Assembly (NCBI GenBank): GCA_023433835.1
Contig: JAEYTW010000490.1
Span: 1 to 10,955 of the forward strand
DNA: 10,955 nt
DNA from: Pseudomonadota bacterium
GTDB lineage: Bacteria > Pseudomonadota > Alphaproteobacteria > Ferrovibrionales > Ferrovibrionaceae
Direction of reading: 5' to 3'
Part shown: piece after piece, positions 1-6,424 of the stretch
How the letters are laid out: each line of letters begins with the position of its first letter
Numbering within the stretch: the first letter of the stretch is position 1
Program-made: the position numbers and the translations under genes
The notes under the pieces: generated by a model
Told to the model about the DNA's origin: nothing
What the model saw: only the letters and a program-made list of their open reading frames with translations
Databases searched by the model: none

Positions 1-146
1 CGCGGCTGGCGCCGCCGCCGCGCGAGCTGCAGGAGGATGTCTATCTGCTGACCCGGCGCGATGCCCGCGGCTCGGCGCGCCTCGACCTGCTGGTCAAGGG
101 GCTGGCGGCGCTGTTCCGGGCTCATGCCCGGGCCTTAGCCGGCTGA
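1..146 (+). CDS. LysR-type transcriptional regulator, C-terminal end (partial)
   Basis: Reading frame 3 is open from the left edge to a TGA at 144-146 and gives about 47 residues. They include DVYLLTRRDARGSARLDLL and then VKGLAALFRAHARAL. This pattern (a short strand ending in 'hxR.D.R.SARL', then an amphipathic helix ending in 'LaalF') is the usual end of the LysR effector-binding domain, in its final strand and helix. The DNA-binding part lies outside the window, so the target and ligand cannot be judged. The last 12 bases overlap the 3' end of the convergent TetR gene. The family call rests on a short tail and is moderate; another regulator with a periplasmic-binding-like fold is possible. 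Confidence 0.6.
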   Translation, partial: RLAPPPRELQEDVYLLTRRDARGSARLDLLVKGLAALFRAHARALAG

Positions 147-758
147 CGGCAGCAACGTGTCGAGATAGCTGTCCAGGGCGGCGGCGAGGGCCGCGCGGGT
201 GCCGTCGTCCGGCACGCTCCATTGCGGCAGATGCCCGTCGACCAGCATGCGGGCGAGGCCGTAGGACAGGCCGCGCAGCGTCAGCAGGGTGGCGGCGACG
301 TCGCGCCCGGGCATCATCCCGCGGGCCTGTGCCGTCTCGACCGCCCGCGTCATGATCGCCTGCAGCGCCGCATTGTCGCCGCGCAGCGACTCCGAGCCGT
401 CGAAATCGATCAGCGTGCGGTCGGAGATCACCCGGAAATGGGTCGGGTTGTCGATCACCCAGCCGAGATAGGCCCGACCCATCGCGCGGAGCAGCGCGCG
501 CGGATCGTCAGCGTCGCAGCCGGCCAAACCCTCGGTGACGGCCGCGCGCAGCCGCCCCATCGCCTCCTCCGCCACCGCCGTCATCAGCGCGGTCTTGTTG
601 GGGAAATGGCGGAACGGCGCCCCGGAGGAGACGCCGGCGCGGCGCGCCGCCTCGCGGACCGTGACGCCCTCGGGGCCGGCCTCCTCGACCAGCGCGACCG
701 TCGCCGCGATCATCGCCGCACGCAGATTGCCGTGGTGATAGGTGGCCCGAGCCGACAT
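135..758 (-). CDS. TetR/AcrR-family transcriptional repressor
   Basis: The protein is 207 aa when started at the ATG at 756-758 (MSARATYHHGNLR). The N-terminal TetR DNA-binding domain is clear: a helix at about 11-27, then the helix-turn-helix at about 31-52 with VTVREAARRAGVS and the recognition-helix end APFRHFPNKTAL. The remaining 150 residues are the helical ligand-binding and dimer domain. It has the long helix AYLGWVIDNPTHFRVIS, typical of the group that carries a WHG-type C-terminal domain. An upstream ATG at 836 would add 26 residues, but that start would translate across the palindromic operator, and the added residues do not look like TetR, so 758 is chosen. No strong Shine-Dalgarno sequence is visible before 758. 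The gene is divergent from the DinB-type gene, with a 10-bp-arm palindrome between them. Autorepression and control of the neighbour are inferred. The ligand is unknown. Confidence 0.93.
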   Translation of the reverse strand: MSARATYHHGNLRAAMIAATVALVEEAGPEGVTVREAARRAGVSSGAPFRHFPNKTALMTAVAEEAMGRLRAAVTEGLAGCDADDPRALLRAMGRAYLGWVIDNPTHFRVISDRTLIDFDGSESLRGDNAALQAIMTRAVETAQARGMMPGRDVAATLLTLRGLSYGLARMLVDGHLPQWSVPDDGTRAALAAALDSYLDTLLPSAG

Positions 759-776
759 GGCCGGCAAGATAGGGCC

Positions 777-805
777 TTGTAAGAGCCGCCACAATAACGT
801 ATCAA
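777..805 (+). promoter_or_regulatory. Possible sigma-70-type promoter for the DinB/deaminase pair
   Basis: TTGTAA at 777-782 and TATCAA at 800-805 are separated by 17 bp. Each matches the consensus at four of six positions. The -10-like box lies inside the left arm of the palindrome, so a bound repressor would block polymerase. The matches are modest and the exact boxes are uncertain. Confidence 0.35.
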
Positions 806-817
806 AATGATACGTTA
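795..817. promoter_or_regulatory. Palindromic operator, probable TetR-repressor binding site
   Basis: The arms TAACGTATCA (795-804) and TGATACGTTA (808-817) are perfect reverse complements around a central AAA. The site lies in the 76-bp gap between the divergent TetR gene (start 758) and the DinB-type gene (start 835). Its AT-rich composition stands out from the GC-rich surroundings. A two-fold site of this length between a TetR gene and its divergent neighbour is the standard arrangement for a TetR-family operator. Binding by this particular repressor is inferred. Confidence 0.8.
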
Positions 818-834
818 CAAATGGAGCGGTTACC

Positions 835-1620
835 ATGCACTCCCGTTTCGATCAGTTCCGGGCCACGCCGCTGGGGCGGCAACTCGAGGCCCTGCTGGAC
901 AGCCCGCAGCGCTACGTCGAATACGCCGCGCTGTCGCGCGCCGGCGTGCCGGCGGTGGCGGCGGTGATCCACGAATTGGAAAGCCGCTTTCCCGAAATCG
1001 ACGCCGATGCCGCGGCCCGCCAGTTCTGCGGCGCCATGGTGGCCGACGTGATGCGGCGCCATCACCACGACATCCTGCGCCCGCGCGGCCGGGTGCCGGG
1101 CGGCTACTTCACCTATGGCGCGGTCTGGACGCCGCTGCCGGCGCGCAAGGGCTGGGCCGAGCTGCTGGCCGGGCTGAGGGCGATGCCGGAGGCGTTGGCC
1201 CGGCGCCTCGACGATTTCGCGCCGGGCGAGCGGCTGCAGCGCCCGCCGGGCATCGGCTTCTCGCTGCATGAACATGTCTGCCATCTGCGCGACCTGGAGA
1301 TCGAGGCCTATCGCGACCGGGTCGAGCGCGTGCTGGGCCAGGAAGCGCCGGTGCTGATGTCGGTCGACGGCACGGCCTGGGCTGCGGCGCGCAATTATCC
1401 GGCGCAGGATTTCGCCGATGCCTTCGCCGCCTTCCGCGCGGCGCGCGAGGGGCTGGTGGCCCGCCTCGGCGAACTGACCCGCGACCAGCGCGGCCGCTAC
1501 GGCCTGTTCGACGGCGTCAGGCGGATGACGATCGACGACCTCGTCGCCGACATCGACGAGCACGACCGCACCCATCTCCAGGAAGTGGACGAACTGGCGG
1601 TCGAACTCACCTCGACGTGA
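835..1620 (+). CDS. DinB-fold (DinB/YfiT-like) metal-dependent protein with N-terminal extension
   Basis: The protein is 261 aa. The ATG at 835 has GGAG at 823-826, 8 nt upstream. Residues from about 105 to 258 look like a DinB four-helix bundle. The segment FSLHEHVCHLRDLEIEAYR (143-161) carries a His at 150 followed by the DLE helix, and MTIDDLVADIDEHDRTHLQE carries His243 and His247 in an HxxxH spacing. Together these could form the three-histidine metal site of the family. Members include thiol-dependent transferases (mycothiol or bacillithiol S-transferases), maleylpyruvate isomerase relatives and many DNA-damage-induced proteins of unknown activity, so no reaction is assigned. The first ~100 residues are mostly helical, include HHH at 76-78, and are longer than a usual 150-170 aa DinB protein. 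The gene sits directly behind the operator and is followed 10 nt later by the deaminase gene. Confidence 0.8.
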   Translation: MHSRFDQFRATPLGRQLEALLDSPQRYVEYAALSRAGVPAVAAVIHELESRFPEIDADAAARQFCGAMVADVMRRHHHDILRPRGRVPGGYFTYGAVWTPLPARKGWAELLAGLRAMPEALARRLDDFAPGERLQRPPGIGFSLHEHVCHLRDLEIEAYRDRVERVLGQEAPVLMSVDGTAWAAARNYPAQDFADAFAAFRAAREGLVARLGELTRDQRGRYGLFDGVRRMTIDDLVADIDEHDRTHLQEVDELAVELTST

Positions 1621-1630
1621 GGCGGCGATC

Positions 1631-2143
1631 ATGCGAGGGTCGCGGCCCTGCTTTCCGAGGATGTTGCCCGTGGATATCGATCGCCTGATGGATCTTGCCG
1701 TGAAGACGGCCAATCGCAGCCCGAACCGCCCGCGCAAGGTCGGCGCGGTGATCATTCCGGCCGAGGGCGGCGAGATTGCCGCCTGCAACGATTATCCCCG
1801 CGGCGTGCGCGACCTGGAGGAGCGTCACGCCGGCGACGGCCGGCTGGTCTGGCAGGAACATGCCGAGCGCAATGCGATCTTCGCCGCGGCGCGCGAGGGC
1901 CGGCGGCTGGCGGGCGCGACGATCTTCTCGACCTATTTCCCCTGCGCCGATTGCGCCCGCGCGATCGTCCAGTCCGGCATCACCAAGCTCTATACGCTTG
2001 CGCCCGACCTGGCCGATCCGGTCTGGGGCCAGGCCTTCCTCGCCTCGCGCGTGATCCTGGAGGAGGGCGGGGTCGAGATGACGTTCCTCGACCGCGACCC
2101 CGCCGAGATGCACGCCGCGACGATGGGGTTGCCACGGAAGTAG
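1631..2143 (+). CDS. Deoxycytidylate (dCMP)-type zinc deaminase
   Basis: The protein is up to 170 aa and has the cytidine/deoxycytidylate deaminase fold. The zinc and catalytic motif is HAE at 77-79 in WQEHAERNAIF, and the second zinc motif is PCADC at 104-108 in FPCADCARAIVQSGI. This is the HAE...PCxxC pattern of enzymes that hydrolytically deaminate cytosine-type rings; the glutamate is the proton shuttle and the His and two Cys bind zinc. The length and the segment KVGAVIIPAEGGEIAACNDYP resemble dCMP deaminases of proteobacteria, but a related nucleoside or base deaminase cannot be excluded. The start is uncertain. ATG 1631 has GAGG 8 nt upstream. ATG 1661 has poor spacing. GTG 1670, which would begin VDIDRLMDLAV, has GAGG at 1657-1660 and would remove a leader that does not look conserved. 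The gene lies 10 nt after the DinB-type gene and is probably co-transcribed with it. A long hairpin follows the stop by 7 nt. Confidence 0.87.
   Translation: MRGSRPCFPRMLPVDIDRLMDLAVKTANRSPNRPRKVGAVIIPAEGGEIAACNDYPRGVRDLEERHAGDGRLVWQEHAERNAIFAAAREGRRLAGATIFSTYFPCADCARAIVQSGITKLYTLAPDLADPVWGQAFLASRVILEEGGVEMTFLDRDPAEMHAATMGLPRK
1657..1660 (+). promoter_or_regulatory. Ribosome binding site for the alternative deaminase start at 1670
   Basis: GAGG is placed 9 nt before a GTG at 1670. That start would make a 157-aa deaminase beginning VDIDRLMD, close to where the conserved fold begins. It competes with GAGG at 1619-1622 before ATG 1631, so the sequence does not settle which start is used. Confidence 0.35.
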
Positions 2144-2150
2144 GCTCAAA

Positions 2151-2192
2151 CACCCATCGTCGCCCCGGCTTTCGCCGGGACGACGATGGGTG
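2151..2192. terminator. Long hairpin between convergent genes, probable bidirectional terminator of REP type
   Basis: Bases 2151-2169 pair with 2174-2192 over 19 positions with one mismatch (2163/2180) around the loop TTTC (GAAA on the minus strand). The stem is very GC-rich. It begins 7 nt after the deaminase stop and ends 2 nt before the amidohydrolase stop, so it closes both convergent transcription units. Only short T runs flank it (CTTTA on the right, CAAA on the left), so intrinsic termination may be weak. It may instead, or also, protect 3' ends of mRNA. Its core resembles the palindrome at 9525-9625. Confidence 0.75.
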
Positions 2193-2194
2193 CT

Positions 2195-3421
2195 TTACAG
2201 CGCGTCCTTGACGAACTTGCCGTCCTTGACCACGGCCTTGAGGAAGCGGTCGGGATCCTGCATGACGCCGAGGTCGCGCAAGGGGTCGCCGTCGACGACC
2301 AGCATGTCGGCCCGGGCGCCCGGCACGATGCGGCCGATCTCGCCCTTCATCTGCAGCAGCTCGGCGGCGATGGTGGTGGCGCCGCGGATGACGTCGATCG
2401 CCGGCTGGATCTCGCCGCGGATGGCGAATTCGCGCAGCTGGTGCCGGTGCATCTGGCCCAGCAGATCGGTGCCGTAGACGATCTTGACGCCCTTGCGATG
2501 CGCCAGTTCCAGCGCGCGGGTGCCGGCATCGAGCACGTCGAACACCTTGGCATGCAGATCGGCCGGCAGGCCGGCGGCGACGCCTTCGGATGCCAGCGCG
2601 TGATAGGTCGACAGGGTCGGCACCAGATAGGCGCCATGCTTGACGAACAGGTCGCAGCTCGATTCATCGAGCAGGTTGCCGTGCTCGATCGAGCGCACGC
2701 CGTTCTCCAGCGCGCGGTTGATGGCGCGCGCGGTATAGGCATGGGCCATCACGTAGATCTCGGCGGCCTCGGCCTCCTCGACCGCGGCGCGGATTTCCTC
2801 GATCGAGAACTGGGTCGAGGAAATGCGGTCGGTCGGCGAGGCGACGCCGCCCGAGACCATGATCTTGATCTGATGCGCACCCTTGCGGATCTCGGTGCGG
2901 CAAGCCTTGCGCACTTCGGCGACACCGTCGCAGACCACGCCCAGGCTGGCACAGCACAGGCACTGGTCGAGGTTGTTCTCGCCCCGGCCGCGCATGTCGC
3001 CATGGCCGCCGGTCTGCGACAGCGCGTGGCCGGCGAAGCGGATGCGCGGGCCGGTGAAGAAGCCTTCCTCGACCGCGTCGGCCACGCCGAAATCGGCGCC
3101 GCCGGCATCGCGCACGGTGGTGAAGCCGCGGCCGATCATCGCTTCGAGGATGTCGCTGGCGCGCGCCGAGACGTAGAACGGCGACCAGTGGCGCATCGCC
3201 GCGAAATCGGCGGTGCCCGCGATGGTGTGGACATGGCCGTCGATCAGGCCGGGCATCAGCGTCCGGCCCTTGAGGTCGACGACACGCGCTTCGCCGGAAG
3301 CCTTGATCGCGGTATCGGCGACTTCGGCAACCCGGCCGGCCTTGACCAGCACGCTGGCATCGGACTGGGTGCCGGTCTCGGGGTCGAGCAGCAGCGCGTT
3401 GGTGAACAGCGTTTCGGTCAT
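2195..3421 (-). CDS. Amidohydrolase-superfamily metal-dependent hydrolase
   Basis: The protein is 408 aa. GGAG on the minus strand (3429-3432) lies 7 nt before the ATG. It shows the amidohydrolase TIM-barrel metal site in order: HVH at 63-65 in MPGLIDGHVHT; Lys186 in HQIKIMVSGG, a candidate bridging carboxylated lysine; His227 in VMAHAY; His247 in SIEHGNLLD; and Asp319 in YGTDLLG. The C-terminal segment GRIVPGARADMLVVDGDPL (363-381) belongs to the small beta-sandwich domain. The TGGHGD motif (137-142) and overall layout match the imidazolonepropionase/prolidase-like branch, whose characterised members cleave N-acyl or N-carbamoyl amino acids and Xaa-Pro-type dipeptides. The actual substrate is not known. 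There is no signal peptide, so it is cytoplasmic. Five cysteines lie close together (154, 156, 157, 164, 174). The gene is 13 nt downstream of the PotB-type permease and is the last in the operon, so it probably acts on the imported compound. Confidence 0.9.
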   Translation of the reverse strand: MTETLFTNALLLDPETGTQSDASVLVKAGRVAEVADTAIKASGEARVVDLKGRTLMPGLIDGHVHTIAGTADFAAMRHWSPFYVSARASDILEAMIGRGFTTVRDAGGADFGVADAVEEGFFTGPRIRFAGHALSQTGGHGDMRGRGENNLDQCLCCASLGVVCDGVAEVRKACRTEIRKGAHQIKIMVSGGVASPTDRISSTQFSIEEIRAAVEEAEAAEIYVMAHAYTARAINRALENGVRSIEHGNLLDESSCDLFVKHGAYLVPTLSTYHALASEGVAAGLPADLHAKVFDVLDAGTRALELAHRKGVKIVYGTDLLGQMHRHQLREFAIRGEIQPAIDVIRGATTIAAELLQMKGEIGRIVPGARADMLVVDGDPLRDLGVMQDPDRFLKAVVKDGKFVKDAL

Positions 3422-3434
3422 CGTGATACTCCGG

Positions 3435-4283
3435 TCAGACGCGATAGCGTCGGGCGACGATCAGGTTGGCGGCGGCGGTCAGCGTCAGGGTCACCGCCAT
3501 CAGGACGAAGGACAGCGCGCCGCCGAACGGCCAGTTCGACTGCTGCAGGATTTCGTTGGCGACCACGGGTGCCATCATCTGGAAGCTGGGCCCGCCCAGC
3601 AGCACCGGCGTGGCATAGGCGTTCATCGCCAGGATGAAGCAGAGCACGCCGGCGGCGAGCACGCCGGGCACCGCCTGCGGCAGGGTGACGAGCCACCAGG
3701 TGGGGAAGGGCCGGGCGCCGAGGCTCAGCGCCGCTTCCTCGGGCGCCGGGTCGATGCCTTCCAGCACGCTTTGCAGGGTCAGGACGACGAAGGGCAGGTT
3801 GACGGCGACGATGCCGATGATGACGGCCGTCGTCGTGTACATGATCTCGATCGGCGTCGAGATCAGGCCGAGGCCGCCCAGGATCGCGTTGATCACACCC
3901 TTCTGGCCGAAGGCGACCATCCATCCGGCGGCGCGCACCGCATTGCCGACGAACAGCGGCAGCACGACCGCGAGGATCAGGAGGCTTTTGAATCTGGTCC
4001 GCGTGCGGGCGAGGAACATCGCGGCCGGAAAACCGGCGACGAGGCAGATCAGCGTCACCAGCAGCGACACCCACAAGGTGGTGCCGAGCACGGCAAGGTA
4101 ATAGGGATCGGTGAAGAACTTGACGTAGTTCTCAGCCGTCAGTGCCTCGACCATGAATTCGCCGGGCACGAAGCGGTTGAGGCTGAAACGGAACAGCAGC
4201 ACCAGCGGGGCGACGAGTGTCGCCACCACCAGCAAGGTCGCGGGCGCGAGGAGCGCCGCGGCGGAAAGTCCGCGTCGGGTCAT
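3435..4283 (-). CDS. ABC transporter permease, PotB-type (polyamine/opine/thiamine class)
   Basis: The protein is 282 aa with about six hydrophobic segments (near 9-31, 64-90, 101-126, 150-172, 205-227 and 256-276). The cytoplasmic EAA loop is clear at about 182-201: EEAALSLGARPFPTWWLVTLP, with Gly189 at the conserved position. This loop docks on the ATPase. The length and the sequence around NAYATPVLLGG match the PotB/PotH permeases of the class that takes up spermidine, putrescine, opines, thiamine or iron. The start ATG has AGGAG (minus strand, 4293-4297) 9 nt upstream. It partners with the PotC-type permease, the PotA-type ATPase and the PotD-type binding protein of the same cluster. The substrate is unassigned because polyamine-class permeases do not reveal it. 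Confidence 0.92.
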   Translation of the reverse strand: MTRRGLSAAALLAPATLLVVATLVAPLVLLFRFSLNRFVPGEFMVEALTAENYVKFFTDPYYLAVLGTTLWVSLLVTLICLVAGFPAAMFLARTRTRFKSLLILAVVLPLFVGNAVRAAGWMVAFGQKGVINAILGGLGLISTPIEIMYTTTAVIIGIVAVNLPFVVLTLQSVLEGIDPAPEEAALSLGARPFPTWWLVTLPQAVPGVLAAGVLCFILAMNAYATPVLLGGPSFQMMAPVVANEILQQSNWPFGGALSFVLMAVTLTLTAAANLIVARRYRV

Positions 4284-4314
4284 GACATAACGCTCCTCGC
4301 GCCCACCTTGTGCA

Positions 4315-5349
4315 TCAGGCCTTGAACACCTTGTCCCACCACTCGCGCAGCTGGGCGTCGTTCTTGGCGAGGTACTCCTGGTCCTGCAGCATGAACTTGG
4401 CCTGGACGTCGGCCGGGAAATTGATCCTGTCGGAAATTTCCTTGGGCAGGGTGACGTTGTCGACCGTCGGGTTGTAGCCCATGGCGCGCGCGAACTGGAA
4501 CTGCGGCACCGTATCCATCATTGCGTTCAGATAGGCGTAGGCGTTGTCCTTGTTCTTGGCATTCTTCGCCATCACCATCTCGGAGATGTAGAGGATGATG
4601 CCTTCCTTCGGGTCGGCGATCTCGACCGGGATGCCGGCGTTCTGCCACATCACGCCGCGCGCCTTCCACATGATGCAGATCCAGACCTCCTCGTTCTTCA
4701 GCGCCTGGGCCATCGCCTCGTTGGTCGGGTAGATCTTGACGCCCTGCTTCTTCAGCTCGAGCAGCTTGGCCTTGCCGGGCTCGTAGTCCGACATGCTGCC
4801 GCCGTTGGCCAGGGCGGCCGATTCGATGGTGGTCTGGTACTGGATGTCGATGACGCCGACCTTGCCGGCATATTCCGGCTTCCACAGATCGGCATAGGAG
4901 GTCGGCTTGGTCTTGATCTTGTCCGGGTTATAGAGGATGACGCGGCCGGTATAGATATGCGGCACCGAATAGGGCGTCTTCAGCTTGGGCAGCATATGCC
5001 CGATATTGGGCAGCTTCTTCGGATCGAGTTCCTGCAGCGCCCCGGCCTTGTACATCTCGTAGGCGCCCGAGGCGGTCAGCGCGGTGAGATCCACGCTGCC
5101 GCGCGGCAGCCGGCGCTCGGCCAGCAGCTTGGTCTTGCGCGGGACGTCGTTGCCGACGTCGTAGACCACGTCGATGCCCATCGGCTTCAGGATCGGCTGC
5201 GCGATGTTCTGATCGAGCAGGTTCTGGTAGTCGCCGCCCCAGGTGCCGACGATGACCTGTCCGGCCGCGGCCGCAGGCTTGATGCCCGAAAGCCCGAGGC
5301 CCGCGGCCGCGCCCAGGCCGATACCGAACTGGCGCCTGTTCATGTTCAT
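4315..5349 (-). CDS. Periplasmic substrate-binding protein, PotD-like, with twin-arginine leader
   Basis: The protein is 344 aa from the chosen ATG at 5347-5349. The leader MNMNRRQFGIGLG, then a hydrophobic stretch ending PAAAAG near residue 30, is a twin-arginine export signal (RR at 5-6), so the protein is exported folded to the periplasm. The mature part starts QVIVGTWGGDYQNLL, the usual first strand of PotD-like binding proteins. It also contains TGRVILYNPDKIKTKPTSY followed by ADLWKPEYAGKVGV, a segment typical of this family's hinge and ligand region. Upstream ATGs at 5364 and 5355 are also in frame, but the Shine-Dalgarno GGGAG (5356-5360) lies 6 nt before 5349 and touches or follows the others. 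The gene lies between the PotA-type ATPase (42 nt upstream) and the PotB-type permease (31 nt downstream). Polyamine, opine or another small charged compound are all possible ligands. Confidence 0.92.
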   Translation of the reverse strand: MNMNRRQFGIGLGAAAGLGLSGIKPAAAAGQVIVGTWGGDYQNLLDQNIAQPILKPMGIDVVYDVGNDVPRKTKLLAERRLPRGSVDLTALTASGAYEMYKAGALQELDPKKLPNIGHMLPKLKTPYSVPHIYTGRVILYNPDKIKTKPTSYADLWKPEYAGKVGVIDIQYQTTIESAALANGGSMSDYEPGKAKLLELKKQGVKIYPTNEAMAQALKNEEVWICIMWKARGVMWQNAGIPVEIADPKEGIILYISEMVMAKNAKNKDNAYAYLNAMMDTVPQFQFARAMGYNPTVDNVTLPKEISDRINFPADVQAKFMLQDQEYLAKNDAQLREWWDKVFKA

Positions 5350-5355
5350 GCTCAT

Positions 5356-5360
5356 CTCCC
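5356..5360 (-). promoter_or_regulatory. Ribosome binding site selecting the PotD-type start
   Basis: GGGAG on the minus strand is 6 nt upstream of the ATG at 5347-5349. It abuts the in-frame ATG at 5353-5355 and lies downstream of the one at 5362-5364. This spacing favours the 344-aa product. A second GGGAG just upstream (minus strand, about 5366-5370) is poorly spaced for 5364. Confidence 0.55.
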
Positions 5361-5391
5361 ACATTCTCCCTGTTGATGGTGATTGGAATCG

Positions 5392-6420
5392 TCAGTCCTG
5401 CAGCCCGACCAGCGCGGCCGGGGGAACGGTGATGGCGATGCGGTCGCCCCTGTTGCGGCCGGCATCGATGTTTTCATGCACGAAGACGACGTCGCCGCCG
5501 TCCAGCCGCACCGACAGTTCGGTGGCGGCGCCGAGATAGGTCACGGCCTCGACCGTGCCCTGCGCCGCGTTGGAACCGGCGGTGCCGACCTGGATCGCTT
5601 CCGGCCGCAGCATCAGCGTGCCGGCCGCCCCGAGATCGTGATCGCCCTGCAGGCGCCAGCCGGCCTTGGTGACGAAGCCGGCACCCTCGCTGCGGCCGGC
5701 CAGGAAGTTGGAGCGGCCGACGAAGCCCGCGACGAAGCGGTTGGCCGGGCGCTGGTAGAGTTCGCGCGGGCTGCCGGTCTGCTGGACCAGACCGCCGCTC
5801 ATGACCACCAGGCGGTCGCCCATCGTCATCGCTTCTTCCTGATCATGGGTGACCATGATCGTGGTCAGGCCGAGCGATTGCTGCAGCCGGCGGATCTCGA
5901 CCCGCACGTCCTGGCGCAGTTTCGCGTCGAGGTTGGACAACGGCTCGTCGAGCAGCAGCACGTCGGGTTCGATCACCAGTGCGCGGGCCAGCGCCACGCG
6001 CTGCTGCTGGCCGCCCGACATCTGCTTCGGCAGGCGCTGGGCCAGCGGGCCGAGCTGGACCATCTCCAGGGCGGTCGCCACCCGCCGGCCGATATCCGCC
6101 TCGGCCACCTTGCGGCGGCGCAGGCCGAAGGCGACGTTCTCGAACACGGTCAGATGCGGGAACAGCGCGTAGTTCTGGAAGACCAGCCCGACGTTGCGGC
6201 GATAGGGCGGATCGTTGGTGACGTCGCGCGCGCCGATGCGGATGGTGCCCGACGTCGCCTCGATGAAGCCCGCGATCATGCGCAGCGTGGTGGTCTTGCC
6301 GCAGCCCGACGGGCCGAGCAGGACGACGAGCTCGCCCTGGGCGACGTCGAGGTCGACGCGGGCGACGGCGACGGCATCGCCATAATGCTTGGAGACGGCT
6401 TGAAGCGTTACGGTCGACAT
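5392..6420 (-). CDS. ABC transporter ATP-binding protein, PotA-type
   Basis: The protein is 342 aa and carries a complete nucleotide-binding domain: Walker A GPSGCGKTT (36-44), Q-loop Gln82 in VFQNYALFPHL, signature MSGGQQQR (134-141), Walker B VLLLDEP with the catalytic Glu159, D-loop SNLD, and H-loop His192 in MVTHDQEEA. About 110 further residues (near 230-340) form the C-terminal TOBE-type region, with LMLRPEAIQVG. This architecture and length match PotA/FbpC-class ATPases, which energise importers of the polyamine/opine/iron class. It should be a dimer bound to the PotB- and PotC-type permeases at the inner membrane. The start lies 4 nt after the PotC-type stop. No strong ribosome site is seen, so translation may depend on coupling. 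It is unlikely to serve the Liv-type system, which uses shorter ATPases. Confidence 0.95.
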   Translation of the reverse strand: MSTVTLQAVSKHYGDAVAVARVDLDVAQGELVVLLGPSGCGKTTTLRMIAGFIEATSGTIRIGARDVTNDPPYRRNVGLVFQNYALFPHLTVFENVAFGLRRRKVAEADIGRRVATALEMVQLGPLAQRLPKQMSGGQQQRVALARALVIEPDVLLLDEPLSNLDAKLRQDVRVEIRRLQQSLGLTTIMVTHDQEEAMTMGDRLVVMSGGLVQQTGSPRELYQRPANRFVAGFVGRSNFLAGRSEGAGFVTKAGWRLQGDHDLGAAGTLMLRPEAIQVGTAGSNAAQGTVEAVTYLGAATELSVRLDGGDVVFVHENIDAGRNRGDRIAITVPPAALVGLQD

Positions 6421-6424
6421 CGGC

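Noticed and set aside
759..836. N-terminal extension of the TetR gene to the ATG at 836
   Set aside because: It would translate through the operator palindrome, and the added 26 residues do not resemble the TetR N-terminus, which starts naturally at MSARATYHHG.
802..1788. Minus-strand open frame of 328 codons across the DinB-type gene and the deaminase start
   Set aside because: It crosses two plus-strand genes with clear ribosome sites and metal motifs and has no recognisable domain.
2186..3637. Long plus-strand open frame (483 codons) opposite the amidohydrolase
   Set aside because: It is antisense to a gene with a full set of catalytic motifs, and its product is low-complexity (rich in D, A, H, G and R) with no recognisable fold. 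Long antisense frames are expected in GC-rich DNA.
3213..4325. Plus-strand open frame (370 codons) opposite the PotB-type permease
   Set aside because: The translation is rich in Q, H, E, D and R with no domain, and the opposite strand encodes a clear permease with an EAA loop.
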